DNA of 64,000 bases, from positions 1 through 64,000 of the forward strand of contig NZ_NRRS01000006.1 of the NCBI RefSeq assembly GCF_016583795.1, given 5' to 3'. Both the position numbers and the translations under genes were made by a program. The notes below the pieces were generated by a model. The model was given only the letters and a program-made list of their open reading frames with translations, was not told the origin of the DNA and made no database searches. Positions 41,866 to 51,516 of this stretch are shown here, one piece after another. This DNA comes from Rhabdochromatium marinum. Its GTDB lineage: Bacteria; Pseudomonadota; Gammaproteobacteria; Chromatiales; Chromatiaceae. Positions within the stretch are counted from its first letter, which is position 1. Every line of letters starts with the position of its first letter.

Positions 41866-42960
41866 ATGATGAGTGATTATTTGATTGTTGGCGGTGGCGT
41901 CATGGGGCTGCTGACGGCCTATGAGCTGGCCAAGACTGATGCCTCGGTGACGCTGGTCGAGATGCGCGCCTCCGGGCGCGAGTCTTCCTGGGCCGGCGGC
42001 GGCATCCTGTCGCCGCTCTACCCGTGGCGCTATGCGCGTTCGGTGACGCAGCTGGCGCTGTGGAGTCAGGCCCGCTACCCGGAACTGGCCCGGGAGCTGC
42101 TTGATCTCACCGGCACTGATCCTGAGTATCGAGAATCCGGTCTGATGATTCTGGACGCCGAGGAACGCGATCTGGCGCTGGCCTGGGGGGAGCGCTATCA
42201 GGTGCCGGTCGAACTGCTGGATCGCACCCGCCTGGCCGCCGCCGAACCGAATCTGGCCTTGCGCCTGGATAATGCCATCTGGCTGCCAGGGGTGGCACAG
42301 ATTCGCAATCCGCGTCTGACCAGTGCCTTGCGGGCCGCCATCGATCACAAGGTGACGCTGCGCGAAAACGAAGAAGTGCTGGATATCCTGGCCGAGGATG
42401 GTCGGGTGCGCGGGGTGCGCACGACCAAGGGTGAGCTGGCTGCCAAGCAGGTGGTGGTCTGTGCCGGCGCCTGGACTGCACAATTGCTGGAGCGCATTGG
42501 TGTGGCCCCGCGTATCCGTCCGGTACGCGGGCAGATGATGTTGTTTCACACCAAGCCCGAGCAGATTGCCCATGTCATGCTATATCGCGATCGCTACATC
42601 ATTCCGCGCCAGGACGGTCGGGTATTGATCGGCGGCACTCTGGAGGAAGCCGGCTTTAGCAAAGGTACCACCAGCACGGCCAAAGATGTGCTGTATCGCT
42701 TTGCGGTGGAACTCTATCCCGAGTTGCAGCGCGCCTCGGTTGAAGACCACTGGGCCGGTCTGCGTCCCGGCTCGCCCGATGGCATTCCCTATATCGGCCC
42801 CTATCCCGGCATTGACGGGCTCTTTGTCAATGCCGGGCACTTCCGCAATGGTCTGGTCACCGGGCCGGCCTCGGCGCGGCTGATCAGCGATCTGATGCTA
42901 CAGCGCGAGCCCATTGTACCGCCCGAGCCCTACGCCCTGGACGCCGAGCGGGGTAGTTAA
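41866..42960 (+). CDS. thiO: Glycine oxidase ThiO (FAD-dependent)
   Basis: About 364 residues. The FAD-binding fold opens with DYLIVGGGVMGLLTAYELA and continues with ESSWAGGGILSPLYPWRY, a ThiO signature. The C-terminal part has EDHWAGLRPGSPDGIPYIGP and GHFRNGLVTGPASARLISDL. ThiO oxidises glycine to dehydroglycine for the thiazole part of thiamine. There is no thiG/thiS beside it, so a related D-amino-acid oxidase role cannot be excluded. Two adjacent ATG codons (41866, 41869); the ispH frame ends 14 bases before. Its stop is two bases from the end of glgX on the other strand. Confidence 0.87.
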   Translation: MMSDYLIVGGGVMGLLTAYELAKTDASVTLVEMRASGRESSWAGGGILSPLYPWRYARSVTQLALWSQARYPELARELLDLTGTDPEYRESGLMILDAEERDLALAWGERYQVPVELLDRTRLAAAEPNLALRLDNAIWLPGVAQIRNPRLTSALRAAIDHKVTLRENEEVLDILAEDGRVRGVRTTKGELAAKQVVVCAGAWTAQLLERIGVAPRIRPVRGQMMLFHTKPEQIAHVMLYRDRYIIPRQDGRVLIGGTLEEAGFSKGTTSTAKDVLYRFAVELYPELQRASVEDHWAGLRPGSPDGIPYIGPYPGIDGLFVNAGHFRNGLVTGPASARLISDLMLQREPIVPPEPYALDAERGS

Positions 42961-42962
42961 AC

Positions 42963-45041
42963 CTACAGCTGCGCGCGCGCTTCAAACACCATCACACTGC
43001 GCGCGACCACCATCAGGCGCGCGACATTGATTTGCGGTTGCTCGGGTGGCGGTAGCACTGGGCGCGCATCGGCGGTATCCACGGCACGGAACCAATGGAG
43101 TCCCGGCAGCGGCGGCAGTTCGCACAGCACCGATTTGTCGCTCATGTTCATGATCACATGCAGATGGGCTTCATCCGGGTTGCGCGCCGCCAGGGTGAAG
43201 GCGAGCAGGCGGGCGTCTGCCTCTCCCCAGGCGGCGCGATTCAAACGCGCGCTGTGCCAGCTGATATCAGGCAGATCGTGGGTGTGCTCGGCAGTGCCGG
43301 TGAGAAAATGCCGGCGCCGCAGGTTCGGGTGGCGGCGGCGCAGGGCGATCAGGCCGCGGGTGAATTCCAGCATGGCCCGCTGCGGCTCGACCTGTCCCCA
43401 ATTGAACCAGCTCAGCTCATTGTTCTGGCAATAGGAATTGTTGTTGCCTCCCTGGGTGCGCAGAATTTCATCACCCGCCAGCAGCATGGGCACGCCCTGA
43501 CTGAGCATCAGAATGGCGATGAAGTTCATTGCCTGGCGCTGGCGCAGAGCCAGAATGGCCGGATCATCGGTTGGGCCCTCAACGCCGCAGTTCCAGCTGC
43601 GGTTGTCGTTGTGACCGTCGCGATTGTCCTCGCCATTGGCTTCGTTGTGCTTCTGGTTGTAGCTGACCAGGTCGTGCAGGGTGAAGCCATCATGGCAGGT
43701 GACGAAGTTGATCGAATTGCCCGGCCGGCGCCCGCGCGTTTCATACAGATCGCTGGAGCCGGCGATGCGGGTGGCGACTTCGTCGATGCCGGGGTCGCCG
43801 CGCACAAAGGAGCGAATCACATCGCGGTAATGGCCGTTCCACTCTGCCCAACGGTAACCGGGGAAGTCGCCCACCTGATAGAGTCCGGCGGCATCCCAGG
43901 CCTCAGCGATGATGTGGGCGCGGGCCAGCTCGGGGGACAGCTCAATGGACCACAGAATCGGTGCATGCTGTTGGGGTTGCCCGTCCTCGCCGCGCGCCAT
44001 GGCGCTGGCCAGATCGAAGCGAAAGCCATCCACATGCATGTCGTGTGCCCAGTAATACAGGCTGTCGATCAGATAGCGGGTGACCAGCGGGTGATTGCAA
44101 TTGACGGTATTGCCGCAGCCGGTGTAGTCGCGATACTGGGAGCGATCGTCGAAGTCCAGATGGTAGAAGACCTCATTGTCCATGCCTTTGAAGTTGATGA
44201 TCGGCCCGGTTGCGCCACCTTCGGAGGTGTGGTTGAACACCACGTCCAGGATGACGCCAATGCCGGCGCGATGCAGTGCCTTGACCATGTCGCGAAACTC
44301 ATCGCGTGCCCGATTCGGCTCGACGGCATAGCCGGGATGCGGAGCAAAAAAGCTGTGGGTGCTGTAGCCCCAGTAGTTCTCCAGCCCCAGTTCGAGGGTC
44401 TTTGGTGGTGCATCCTGGACATCAAAGGCCATCACCGGCAGCAGCTCAACATGAGTGATGCCGAGCTCCTGTAAATAGGGGATCTTGTCGATCAGGGCGC
44501 GGAAGGTACCGGGGTGCTCGGCCTGCGCCGAAGGGTGGCGGGTGAAGCCGCCGACATGGAGTTCGTAGATAATGGCATCAACCAAGGGGGTGTGTGGATG
44601 CTCGTCACCCTCCCAGTCGTAGTGATCGCGCAGAATCTGTGCGCGCATGGCGCTGGCGACATTATCGCCCGGCTGACAGGCGCGGGCACGATCCCACAGC
44701 CGATCGCTGACGGTGGCGGCCCAGGGATCGAGCAGCAGTTTGCCCGGGTCGTGCCGACAACCGGTGTGCACCGTGTCATGGCAGCCATCCATGCGCCAGC
44801 CGTAGAAGACGCCCTCGGGTAGATCCTTAACCAACAGGTGCCAGAAGAAGAAGGTGCGGTGCTGCCAGGGATCGAGGGGGATGACCTGAAAGGGCGTCTG
44901 GCTGTGATCGTGTTCGAACAACAGCAGTTCCACTGTGGATGCGGTGTGTGAAAAACAGCAGAAATTCACTCCATCGTCAATGAATCTTGCACCCGCGCGG
45001 TCCCAGTGACCAGCGGCGACTTCGTATGGACCCAGTGCCAT
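42963..45041 (-). CDS. glgX: Glycogen debranching enzyme GlgX
   Basis: A 692-residue GH13 isoamylase-type debranching enzyme that removes alpha-1,6 branches from phosphorylase-limit glycogen. An N-terminal CBM48 domain (about 10-110) is followed by the (beta/alpha)8 catalytic domain. Catalytic residues are in DGFRFDLASAM (nucleophile Asp), IAEAWDAAG (acid/base Glu) and TCHDGFTLHDL (transition-state Asp). VVFNHTSEGG and GYSTHSFFAPHPGYA are GlgX-type motifs. The start ATG is preceded by GGAGC. It is convergent with thiO. Confidence 0.94.
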   Translation of the reverse strand: MALGPYEVAAGHWDRAGARFIDDGVNFCCFSHTASTVELLLFEHDHSQTPFQVIPLDPWQHRTFFFWHLLVKDLPEGVFYGWRMDGCHDTVHTGCRHDPGKLLLDPWAATVSDRLWDRARACQPGDNVASAMRAQILRDHYDWEGDEHPHTPLVDAIIYELHVGGFTRHPSAQAEHPGTFRALIDKIPYLQELGITHVELLPVMAFDVQDAPPKTLELGLENYWGYSTHSFFAPHPGYAVEPNRARDEFRDMVKALHRAGIGVILDVVFNHTSEGGATGPIINFKGMDNEVFYHLDFDDRSQYRDYTGCGNTVNCNHPLVTRYLIDSLYYWAHDMHVDGFRFDLASAMARGEDGQPQQHAPILWSIELSPELARAHIIAEAWDAAGLYQVGDFPGYRWAEWNGHYRDVIRSFVRGDPGIDEVATRIAGSSDLYETRGRRPGNSINFVTCHDGFTLHDLVSYNQKHNEANGEDNRDGHNDNRSWNCGVEGPTDDPAILALRQRQAMNFIAILMLSQGVPMLLAGDEILRTQGGNNNSYCQNNELSWFNWGQVEPQRAMLEFTRGLIALRRRHPNLRRRHFLTGTAEHTHDLPDISWHSARLNRAAWGEADARLLAFTLAARNPDEAHLHVIMNMSDKSVLCELPPLPGLHWFRAVDTADARPVLPPPEQPQINVARLMVVARSVMVFEARAQL

Positions 45042-45144
45042 GAATGCTCCCTAGCGAGAAAGTAACAATGCCAGCGCTGTAGAATAACAGCCCCGACCCG
45101 GCAACGCGGATAAGCGGCGCTGAATTTTTACCTGGAGGCTGGTT

Positions 45145-45204
45145 ATGCATCACTTATCGGTTCATTTTGCTATCAGGTGCCCTAAACCGTGCTACACCAA
45201 CTGA
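45145..45204 (+). other. Possible leader peptide ORF before the hybrid kinase
   Basis: A 19-codon frame MHHLSVHFAIRCPKPCYTN with a strong GGAGG 6 bases before the ATG, ending 22 bases before the kinase start and in a different frame. The kinase start itself has only a weak ribosome-binding site. It might couple or restrain kinase translation, or be chance. Confidence 0.3.
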
Positions 45205-45226
45205 CTGCGCTGCCCGCGTTGCCACG

Positions 45227-48223
45227 ATGAAATTTCTCACGTTACGTGCTAAATTGCTGCTGTTGCTGTTGCCCCTGGTCATCGGGCCCTTGCTGGGACT
45301 GGGCTGGCTGGCCTACGAGCGCTTGCGTACCAGCACCCAGACCAACCTGCTGCGCGAGATGGATACGTTGCTGGATCAGATGGCGCTGAACGAAGCCACC
45401 CATCGACGCTCGGCGCTGGCCAACGCCAAATTGTTTGCCGGATCCAATGTGCTCAAACGCTATTTGTTTGCCTCCGAGGACGAGCGTGTCAACTTTCTAT
45501 TGTTACCCTTGCTGAATCTGTTTGCGAGCTATCAGGACGCCTACGACACCTATGGCGATATTCGCCTAGTCGATCCAGACGGTCAGGTGCTGGCGCGTTA
45601 CCGGTCTGATGACCAGGCCAAGGCTCCCGCACTGCAAGGTCTGGAGGCCTATCTGGCCGATCTGCGGTCCAAGGATGCCGATGCCATGGCGCGCTATGTG
45701 CGTAACCAAGCCGGCGACCCCCTGTTGCTGGTCGGGCACAAACTGGTTTTTGTTGATCCGGTTTTGGACGATAACCGCATTGCCGAGCCGTCGTTGCGCG
45801 GTTTTCTGCTGTTGGCTATTTCGCCGGATCATCTGCGCCAGCAGGTCATCAACAGTCATGTCGGGCAAACCGGGCAGATTCTGTTTACCGATGCCCAGGC
45901 ACAGCGCTTGTTCGACGATGCCAGCACAGGCGCCGATGCGCCGCTGGAAGCCGAGGTGCGCACAGCCATCCAGGCCTCCACCGCTGACGGCAGCGTTCAT
46001 CAAGCCGAGCACGGGGGGCAGCAGACCCTGGTGCGCGCCCAGTCACTCACTCCCAATCTGGCGCAGGTAGCATTCTTGCCGGTCAGCGAACTCGACATCG
46101 CGTCCGCCACGCTGCGCCAGAATATCGCGGTGGTGGCGCTGCTGGCCTTGTTGCTGGCTGCAATTCTGTTATTGGTGGTCTTGCATCTGCTGGTGTTGAA
46201 ACCGGTGCGGCGGCTTGAGCGAGGCGCGGCGGCCATCGGCGGCGGGGATCTGCGTGCGCGGGTGCCAGTGCGTGGGCGTGATGAACTGGCTCATCTGGCC
46301 AGCGTATTCAATCAGATGGCGGCCAATCTCGAAGCCTCGCAGCAGGAAAAAGACCAGGCGCAGCAAGAAGCCCTGGCTAGCAAGCAGCTGGCCATTGACA
46401 GTCTGCGCAAGGCTGATCGGCTGAAAGATGACTTTCTGGCCAATACCTCGCATGAATTACGCACCCCTCTGCATGGCATTATCGGGCTGGCTGAGAGTCT
46501 GCGCGCCGGTGCCGCCGGTGCGATCAGCCCGGCGGTGGATGAGAATCTGGGGCTGATCATCGCCTCCAGCCAGCGCCTAGCGACGCTGGTCAATGACATT
46601 CTCGATTTCTCCCGTTTGCATCACCACGAGCTGCAGCTGCATCTCACTGCTGTTGATGTGCGCTCGATCTGTGATCTGGTGTTGCAATTGCTGGCCAAGC
46701 TGGCTGAATCCAAGGGGCTGGCGCTGATCAACAGCATCCCTGATCAGTTGCCGCTGGCCCTGGCTGATGAGAATCGGTTGCAGCAGATTTTGTATAACCT
46801 GATCGGCAATGGCATCAAGTTCACCGATCAGGGGTCAATCCAGGTGCGTGCTAGCGTCAATGAACAGCGACAGCTCGCTATCAGCGTGTGCGACACCGGC
46901 CCCGGCATTCCGCCTGAACAGCATGAAACCGTTTTTGCCTCCTTCGAGCAACTCGACAGCGGCGCCGGGCGCATGTATGGCGGTACCGGACTGGGGTTGG
47001 CTGTGACCCGCTCACTGGTTCGGGCCATGGGAGGGCAGATTGTGCTCGAATCCGAGGTCGGCGCCGGTGCCTGTTTTCACTTTACCTTGCCGGTGGCGGA
47101 TCAGGCGCCGGTGAATGCCCCGGTTGGCGCGGCGGAGGCGCTTGCGAGCGAGGCGACGGCTCTGAGTCACGAGGACCAACCGGCTGCGGGTAGCGAGGAT
47201 CAGGAAACCGTGCCGAGTGCCCTGGATGCCTGGACGGGTGGCGGTCAGTTGGTGCTGATCGTGGATGACGATCCGGTCAATTTGCGCGTGCTGACCAATC
47301 AGCTGGTTTTGCAGGGCTTTCGGGTTCAGACCACCACCGATGGCGAACAGGCACTGGCCTGGATGAGTCAGAGCGAGGCCGATGATACGCGGGTGGTGCT
47401 GCTTGATGTGATGATGCCGCGCATCAACGGGTTTGAGGTCTGCCGCCAGCTGCGCAAACGATTTGCCGCCAATGATTTGCCAATTGTGTTTTTAACGGCG
47501 CGCACCCAGGAACGCGATATTCTCGAAGGCTTCAGTGTCGGTGGCAATGACTATCTGCCCAAGCCGTTCTCGCGTGGGGAGCTGATTGCGCGTGTCCACA
47601 CGCATGTCGATTTAGTCGAACGCACGCGCGCCTTGCACCGACTGACGGAAGAACTGGAGCAGCGGGTGCGTGAGCGCACGCGTGAACTGGAAGCCGCCCA
47701 TGCTGAGATGAAGCGCCTAGCGATGCGCGATGGGCTCACTCAGGTCTTCAATCGTCGCTATCTCGATCAGGCGCTGGCGCGCGAATGGGGCCGCGCCGGG
47801 CGCCATGGTGAACCGCTGGCTGCCATGATGATCGATGTTGATTTCTTCAAGCAATACAATGACCGCTACGGGCACTCAGAGGGTGATCGTTGCCTGCGCG
47901 CCGTTGCACAGGTACTCAGTGAGCAGGTGCGTCGGGGCGGGGATATTGTCGCTCGTTACGGCGGCGAGGAGTTTTGCGTCATTGTGCAAAGCCAGGTTAA
48001 GGAGGCTCACGCACTGGCCGAGCACCTGTGCGCCGCTGTTGCCGCGCTGGCCATCGAGCATCGCGACTCCAGCGTCGCTGATCATGTCACCATCAGTATT
48101 GGCGTTGCGACCCTGGTGCCGGATTCCAGCCAGCAACCCGATGACCTGTTAAAGCGCGCTGATGCCGCGCTGTATCAAGCCAAACAACAGGGACGCAATC
48201 GGGTTATTTCTCATCATGATTAA
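45227..48223 (+). CDS. Hybrid histidine kinase-receiver-diguanylate cyclase
   Basis: A 998-residue membrane sensor. The N-terminal membrane helix (LLLLLLPLVIGPLLGLGWLA) leads to a periplasmic Cache-like sensor (about 30-295) and a second helix (VVALLALLLAAILLLVVLHLL). Then come HAMP (about 323-375), HisKA with SHELRTPLHGI (His near 408), HATPase (505-625, NLIGNGIKFTDQG), a receiver with VDDDPVNLRVL and phospho-Asp in VVLLDVMMP (near 725), a coiled-coil linker and GGDEF (834-995). The active-site motif is GGEEF, and the inhibitory site RGGD stands five residues before it, so product inhibition is expected. It would couple phosphorelay to c-di-GMP synthesis. ATG 45227 is chosen because the frame upstream is not protein-like. 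Confidence 0.9.
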   Translation: MKFLTLRAKLLLLLLPLVIGPLLGLGWLAYERLRTSTQTNLLREMDTLLDQMALNEATHRRSALANAKLFAGSNVLKRYLFASEDERVNFLLLPLLNLFASYQDAYDTYGDIRLVDPDGQVLARYRSDDQAKAPALQGLEAYLADLRSKDADAMARYVRNQAGDPLLLVGHKLVFVDPVLDDNRIAEPSLRGFLLLAISPDHLRQQVINSHVGQTGQILFTDAQAQRLFDDASTGADAPLEAEVRTAIQASTADGSVHQAEHGGQQTLVRAQSLTPNLAQVAFLPVSELDIASATLRQNIAVVALLALLLAAILLLVVLHLLVLKPVRRLERGAAAIGGGDLRARVPVRGRDELAHLASVFNQMAANLEASQQEKDQAQQEALASKQLAIDSLRKADRLKDDFLANTSHELRTPLHGIIGLAESLRAGAAGAISPAVDENLGLIIASSQRLATLVNDILDFSRLHHHELQLHLTAVDVRSICDLVLQLLAKLAESKGLALINSIPDQLPLALADENRLQQILYNLIGNGIKFTDQGSIQVRASVNEQRQLAISVCDTGPGIPPEQHETVFASFEQLDSGAGRMYGGTGLGLAVTRSLVRAMGGQIVLESEVGAGACFHFTLPVADQAPVNAPVGAAEALASEATALSHEDQPAAGSEDQETVPSALDAWTGGGQLVLIVDDDPVNLRVLTNQLVLQGFRVQTTTDGEQALAWMSQSEADDTRVVLLDVMMPRINGFEVCRQLRKRFAANDLPIVFLTARTQERDILEGFSVGGNDYLPKPFSRGELIARVHTHVDLVERTRALHRLTEELEQRVRERTRELEAAHAEMKRLAMRDGLTQVFNRRYLDQALAREWGRAGRHGEPLAAMMIDVDFFKQYNDRYGHSEGDRCLRAVAQVLSEQVRRGGDIVARYGGEEFCVIVQSQVKEAHALAEHLCAAVAALAIEHRDSSVADHVTISIGVATLVPDSSQQPDDLLKRADAALYQAKQQGRNRVISHHD

Positions 48224-48282
48224 ACGGCATGCAGACTGGGAAACCCTGAGCGATTTTTGAGCAACTTCGGAATCTGAAACCA

Positions 48283-51138
48283 GTGCCTACCATTGAGGAA
48301 CTCACCGCCGCATTGCACCGTTGTGAAACGGAGCCAGTCCAGCTGATTCCCATGATTCAGCCCCATGGGTTCTTGCTGGTGGCCGAGCCTGTACCTGACT
48401 ATTGTCTTCTGCAAGCGAGCGGGAATGTGGCCGATTTGTTTGGCAGGCCGTTGGACGAGTTGCTCGGCACCTCGCTGTCCGACCTGCTCGGTCAGGATTG
48501 GATTGAGGCGCTCCATCAAGCTTCAGATTGCCAACTTGCCTGCGCGCCAGTTGGGCGGGTGTTCGATCTTGGCATCGGCGACGCATCCCGGCTCTTCCAC
48601 GCCACGCTGCATCTTGGCGACGATTTGCTCCTAATGGAATTGGAGCCAATTGAGGATTCGGAGATTGGATTTGAAGCCATCGCCTTTCAGCAACGCATGC
48701 AGCAGGTCGCAGCCGTTCTCAACGAGCCGCATGATCTGGTCAGCACAGCGGAATTGTTGGCCAAACTGACGCAGCAGATCGCCGGTTACGAACGAGTCAT
48801 GGTCTATCAGTTCGACCGTGATTGGGAGGGCCGGGTCATCGCCGAGCAGCGTGCTCATGCCGACATCCCCTCTTATCTGGGACATCGCTTCCCGGCCGGT
48901 GACATCCCACCGCAGGTGCGTGCGCTCTATCTGCGCCAGCCTTTTCGGTTGCTGGTCGATATCGACGCCAAGGCCGCGCCGTTGCAGCCTGCGATCAACC
49001 CACGGCAGAGCGTGCCACTCGACCTGACTGCGATCACCCTGCGCGGTTGTTCGCCGGTGCATATCGAATATCTGCGCAACATGGGGGTTCGTGCCAGTCT
49101 GTCAGTGGCTCTAATTGTCGAAGGACAGCTCTGGGGGCTCATCGCCTGTCACCATGCTCGGCCACGTAATCTAGAGCTGCCGCGCCGCGAGGCGGTCAAG
49201 TTTCTCGGGCTGCTCGCGGCCATGCGCTTCGCCGCGCTGATCGCACAGGAGCGTGATCAGATGGCCCGGAAAACCCAGCAGTCGATTGGTTCCATGCTTG
49301 ATCTCTTCTATCGCAAGGGTCCACAGGCCCCCAAACTGCTGCGTTTCGAACAACATCTGACCGACCTGATTGCCGCGACCGGCATTCTAATTCGCGTCAA
49401 AGCACGTCGCTTTCGGCGTGGCGCTTTGCCCAGTGATGCCGAACTCGATCAGCTGTTGCCCTGGCTGGATCAACAGCCAGCTGATGAGGTTTTGGCCATT
49501 GATGCGCTTGGGGAGGTTTTTCCGGAGGCAACCCGCTATGCCACTCAGGCGGCGGGTGTGTTGGCAGTTTGGATTGATCGGGCCGCAGGTGACAGCATCC
49601 TCTGGTTTCGGGAAGAGCGGGTGCATCATGTCCATTGGGCCGGAAATCCAGAAAAAATCCTGGTCAGGGACCACCAGGGCCGGCCCAACATCTCGCCTCG
49701 CCAATCCTTTTCAACCTGGACCGAGACCTGGCTCGGGCGCTGTGAGCCCTGGCAAACGCATGAGATCGAGTTAGCCGGGCGTGCGGCCCAACTCATGCAC
49801 CAGGCCTTTCGGCTGCTGGTTGATCTGAGCCTGACGCTCAATGTGTCCGGCACCGATGCCCAGGATAGTCGTCCAGATGAGGAGTTGATCGCCACCGGCC
49901 CGCTGCTGCAAAACCTGCCGGCGGGTGTGGTGGTGCATGCCGCAGATACCCAGATTCTCTATGCCAATCCGCTCGCTCTGGACTTGCTGCGTATGACCGA
50001 GGAGCAGGTGTTGGGCCGGCAGACGCTGCGCCCGGAGTGGAATCTGATCGACGAGGCCGGCCATCGGATCTCGGCGGAAGACTACCCGGCCAACCGCGTG
50101 CTCAGCACTGGAAATCCTGTGTCTGGCCTGGTACTGGGGATCGTCGATAAACTGGAGCCGGAGCCGACCTGGCTGCTGATCCAGGCGTATCCGCAGGCCG
50201 ACGCGAGTGGCGAGCATCAGGCGATTGTCACCTTTGTTGATATTAGTGACCGGGAGCGCATTCCCTTCCGGCAGATCGTTGATTTGGCCAATGATGCTGT
50301 GGTCGTCACTGAAGCCCAACCCCTCGATCCACCCGGGCCGAGAATCCTCTATTCCAACCAGGCCCATGCCAAACTGACCGGCTATTCGAAAGAGAATGTT
50401 CAGGGGCAGACTCCGCGTCTGTTCCAAGGACCGAACACTGATCGGGATACACTAGACCGGATGCGGTTGCAGCTGAACCGGGGCGAACCGGTACGTGAAA
50501 TCCTGGTCAACTATCATCAGTCCGGCTCAAGCTATTGGGTCGATATCTCGATCACGCCGCTGTACGATCATCGGGGCCAGCTGCGATATTTCTTTGCCAT
50601 CGAGCGGGATGTCACCGACCAGGCACAAGAAAATCAGCAGCTGCGCGATGCGGCTGACACCGACGCCCTCACCGGACTGCTCAATCGACGCGGTTTTGCC
50701 GCTCGCATGCAACAGCTGATCGCCGAGGCCGGTGACCAACCGTTGCGCTGTGCCGCGATTGCAGCAGATCTCGATCACTTCAAACGCATCAATGACCAAT
50801 TTGGCCATGAAACGGGCGATCAGGTACTCCAGGGGCTGGCCAAGGTGATGCTGGAGGTCTTTCGTCGCGACGACCTGTGCGCGCGATTCGGCGGAGAGGA
50901 GTTCATTGTCGTCCTGTTGGACAGTGGATTGGAGGAGGCCCAGGCCGTCGCCGAGCGTTTGCGTCTTCAAGTCGAATCCAGTCTGAGCGCGCCTGACGCC
51001 CAGCCGATTACCGTCAGCTTGGGAGTCACGGTCTGGTGCTCGGGCGATACCGAAACCGCGTTGCTGGCTCGTGCCGATGAAGCGCTATACGGGGCCAAGC
51101 GCGCCGGACGCAATCAAGTGGTGTCATGCACAGAATGA
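48283..51138 (+). CDS. Bacteriophytochrome-diguanylate cyclase
   Basis: A 951-residue red/far-red photoreceptor. The PAS2 domain has CETEPVQLIPMIQPHGFLL, with Cys14 in the biliverdin-attachment position. The GAF domain (about 145-330) has YLGHRFPAGDIPPQ (PASDIP-type) and the chromophore His in SPVHIEYLRNMG and ACHHARP. The PHY domain (about 340-520) shows tongue motifs WFREE and SPRQSF. Two PAS domains follow (about 535-785), then GGDEF with the GGEEF active site and an RRDD inhibitory site. No EAL domain. The output is c-di-GMP synthesis under light control. GTG 48283 starts it, 59 bases after the hybrid kinase gene. A haem oxygenase for biliverdin is not seen in the window. Confidence 0.93.
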   Translation: MPTIEELTAALHRCETEPVQLIPMIQPHGFLLVAEPVPDYCLLQASGNVADLFGRPLDELLGTSLSDLLGQDWIEALHQASDCQLACAPVGRVFDLGIGDASRLFHATLHLGDDLLLMELEPIEDSEIGFEAIAFQQRMQQVAAVLNEPHDLVSTAELLAKLTQQIAGYERVMVYQFDRDWEGRVIAEQRAHADIPSYLGHRFPAGDIPPQVRALYLRQPFRLLVDIDAKAAPLQPAINPRQSVPLDLTAITLRGCSPVHIEYLRNMGVRASLSVALIVEGQLWGLIACHHARPRNLELPRREAVKFLGLLAAMRFAALIAQERDQMARKTQQSIGSMLDLFYRKGPQAPKLLRFEQHLTDLIAATGILIRVKARRFRRGALPSDAELDQLLPWLDQQPADEVLAIDALGEVFPEATRYATQAAGVLAVWIDRAAGDSILWFREERVHHVHWAGNPEKILVRDHQGRPNISPRQSFSTWTETWLGRCEPWQTHEIELAGRAAQLMHQAFRLLVDLSLTLNVSGTDAQDSRPDEELIATGPLLQNLPAGVVVHAADTQILYANPLALDLLRMTEEQVLGRQTLRPEWNLIDEAGHRISAEDYPANRVLSTGNPVSGLVLGIVDKLEPEPTWLLIQAYPQADASGEHQAIVTFVDISDRERIPFRQIVDLANDAVVVTEAQPLDPPGPRILYSNQAHAKLTGYSKENVQGQTPRLFQGPNTDRDTLDRMRLQLNRGEPVREILVNYHQSGSSYWVDISITPLYDHRGQLRYFFAIERDVTDQAQENQQLRDAADTDALTGLLNRRGFAARMQQLIAEAGDQPLRCAAIAADLDHFKRINDQFGHETGDQVLQGLAKVMLEVFRRDDLCARFGGEEFIVVLLDSGLEEAQAVAERLRLQVESSLSAPDAQPITVSLGVTVWCSGDTETALLARADEALYGAKRAGRNQVVSCTE

Positions 51139-51189
51139 CCTGCCCATTGTCGCATCATCTTGCCATATTGTGTGTGAGGTGTTGGCAGT

Positions 51190-51516
51190 TTATATGGCAC
51201 TGGATACTGAAGCCGGCAGATCCAAACCGAAAATGACGCTGTCGCTGTCGGAGAGATCACCGATGACGCGGCGCTCGGGTGCGGGGGTTAGGCGTACCAG
51301 CGTGGGAGTGGCGAGGATTTGATCTTTGCGGGCAATTTCCGGATTGCTGCTCAGATCAACGATTTCAATCTGGTAGGGCGTGGTGAGATGCCGCTCACAG
51401 AAACAGGTCAGATTGCGTTGTGCGATGATTGATTTGGGATTGCGTCCCACGACATAAAGACGCAACCGTAACACCTCTTCGGTGGCCTCTGCGGGCGTGC
51501 CAACCCCGGCGTTCAA
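51190..51516 (-). CDS. kaiB: KaiB-family circadian clock protein
   Basis: A 108-residue KaiB homolog. LRLRLYVVGRNPKSIIAQRN is the thioredoxin-like first strand and helix; IVDLSSNPEIARKDQILATP and PTLVRLTPAPERRVIGDLSD are the KaiB core, with LVR and GDL well kept. KaiB binds the KaiC hexamer in cyanobacterial clocks. The start is TTG 51516, whose last bases overlap the kaiC TGA, with an excellent AGGGGGGA about 6 bases upstream, so kaiC-kaiB is one coupled operon. No kaiA is present, as is usual outside cyanobacteria. Confidence 0.9.
   Translation of the reverse strand: MNAGVGTPAEATEEVLRLRLYVVGRNPKSIIAQRNLTCFCERHLTTPYQIEIVDLSSNPEIARKDQILATPTLVRLTPAPERRVIGDLSDSDSVIFGLDLPASVSSAI

Noticed and set aside
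43095-44474. Long forward frame of 459 codons opposite glgX
   Set aside because: Shadow of the glgX codon bias in a GC-rich genome; glgX on the minus strand has all catalytic motifs.
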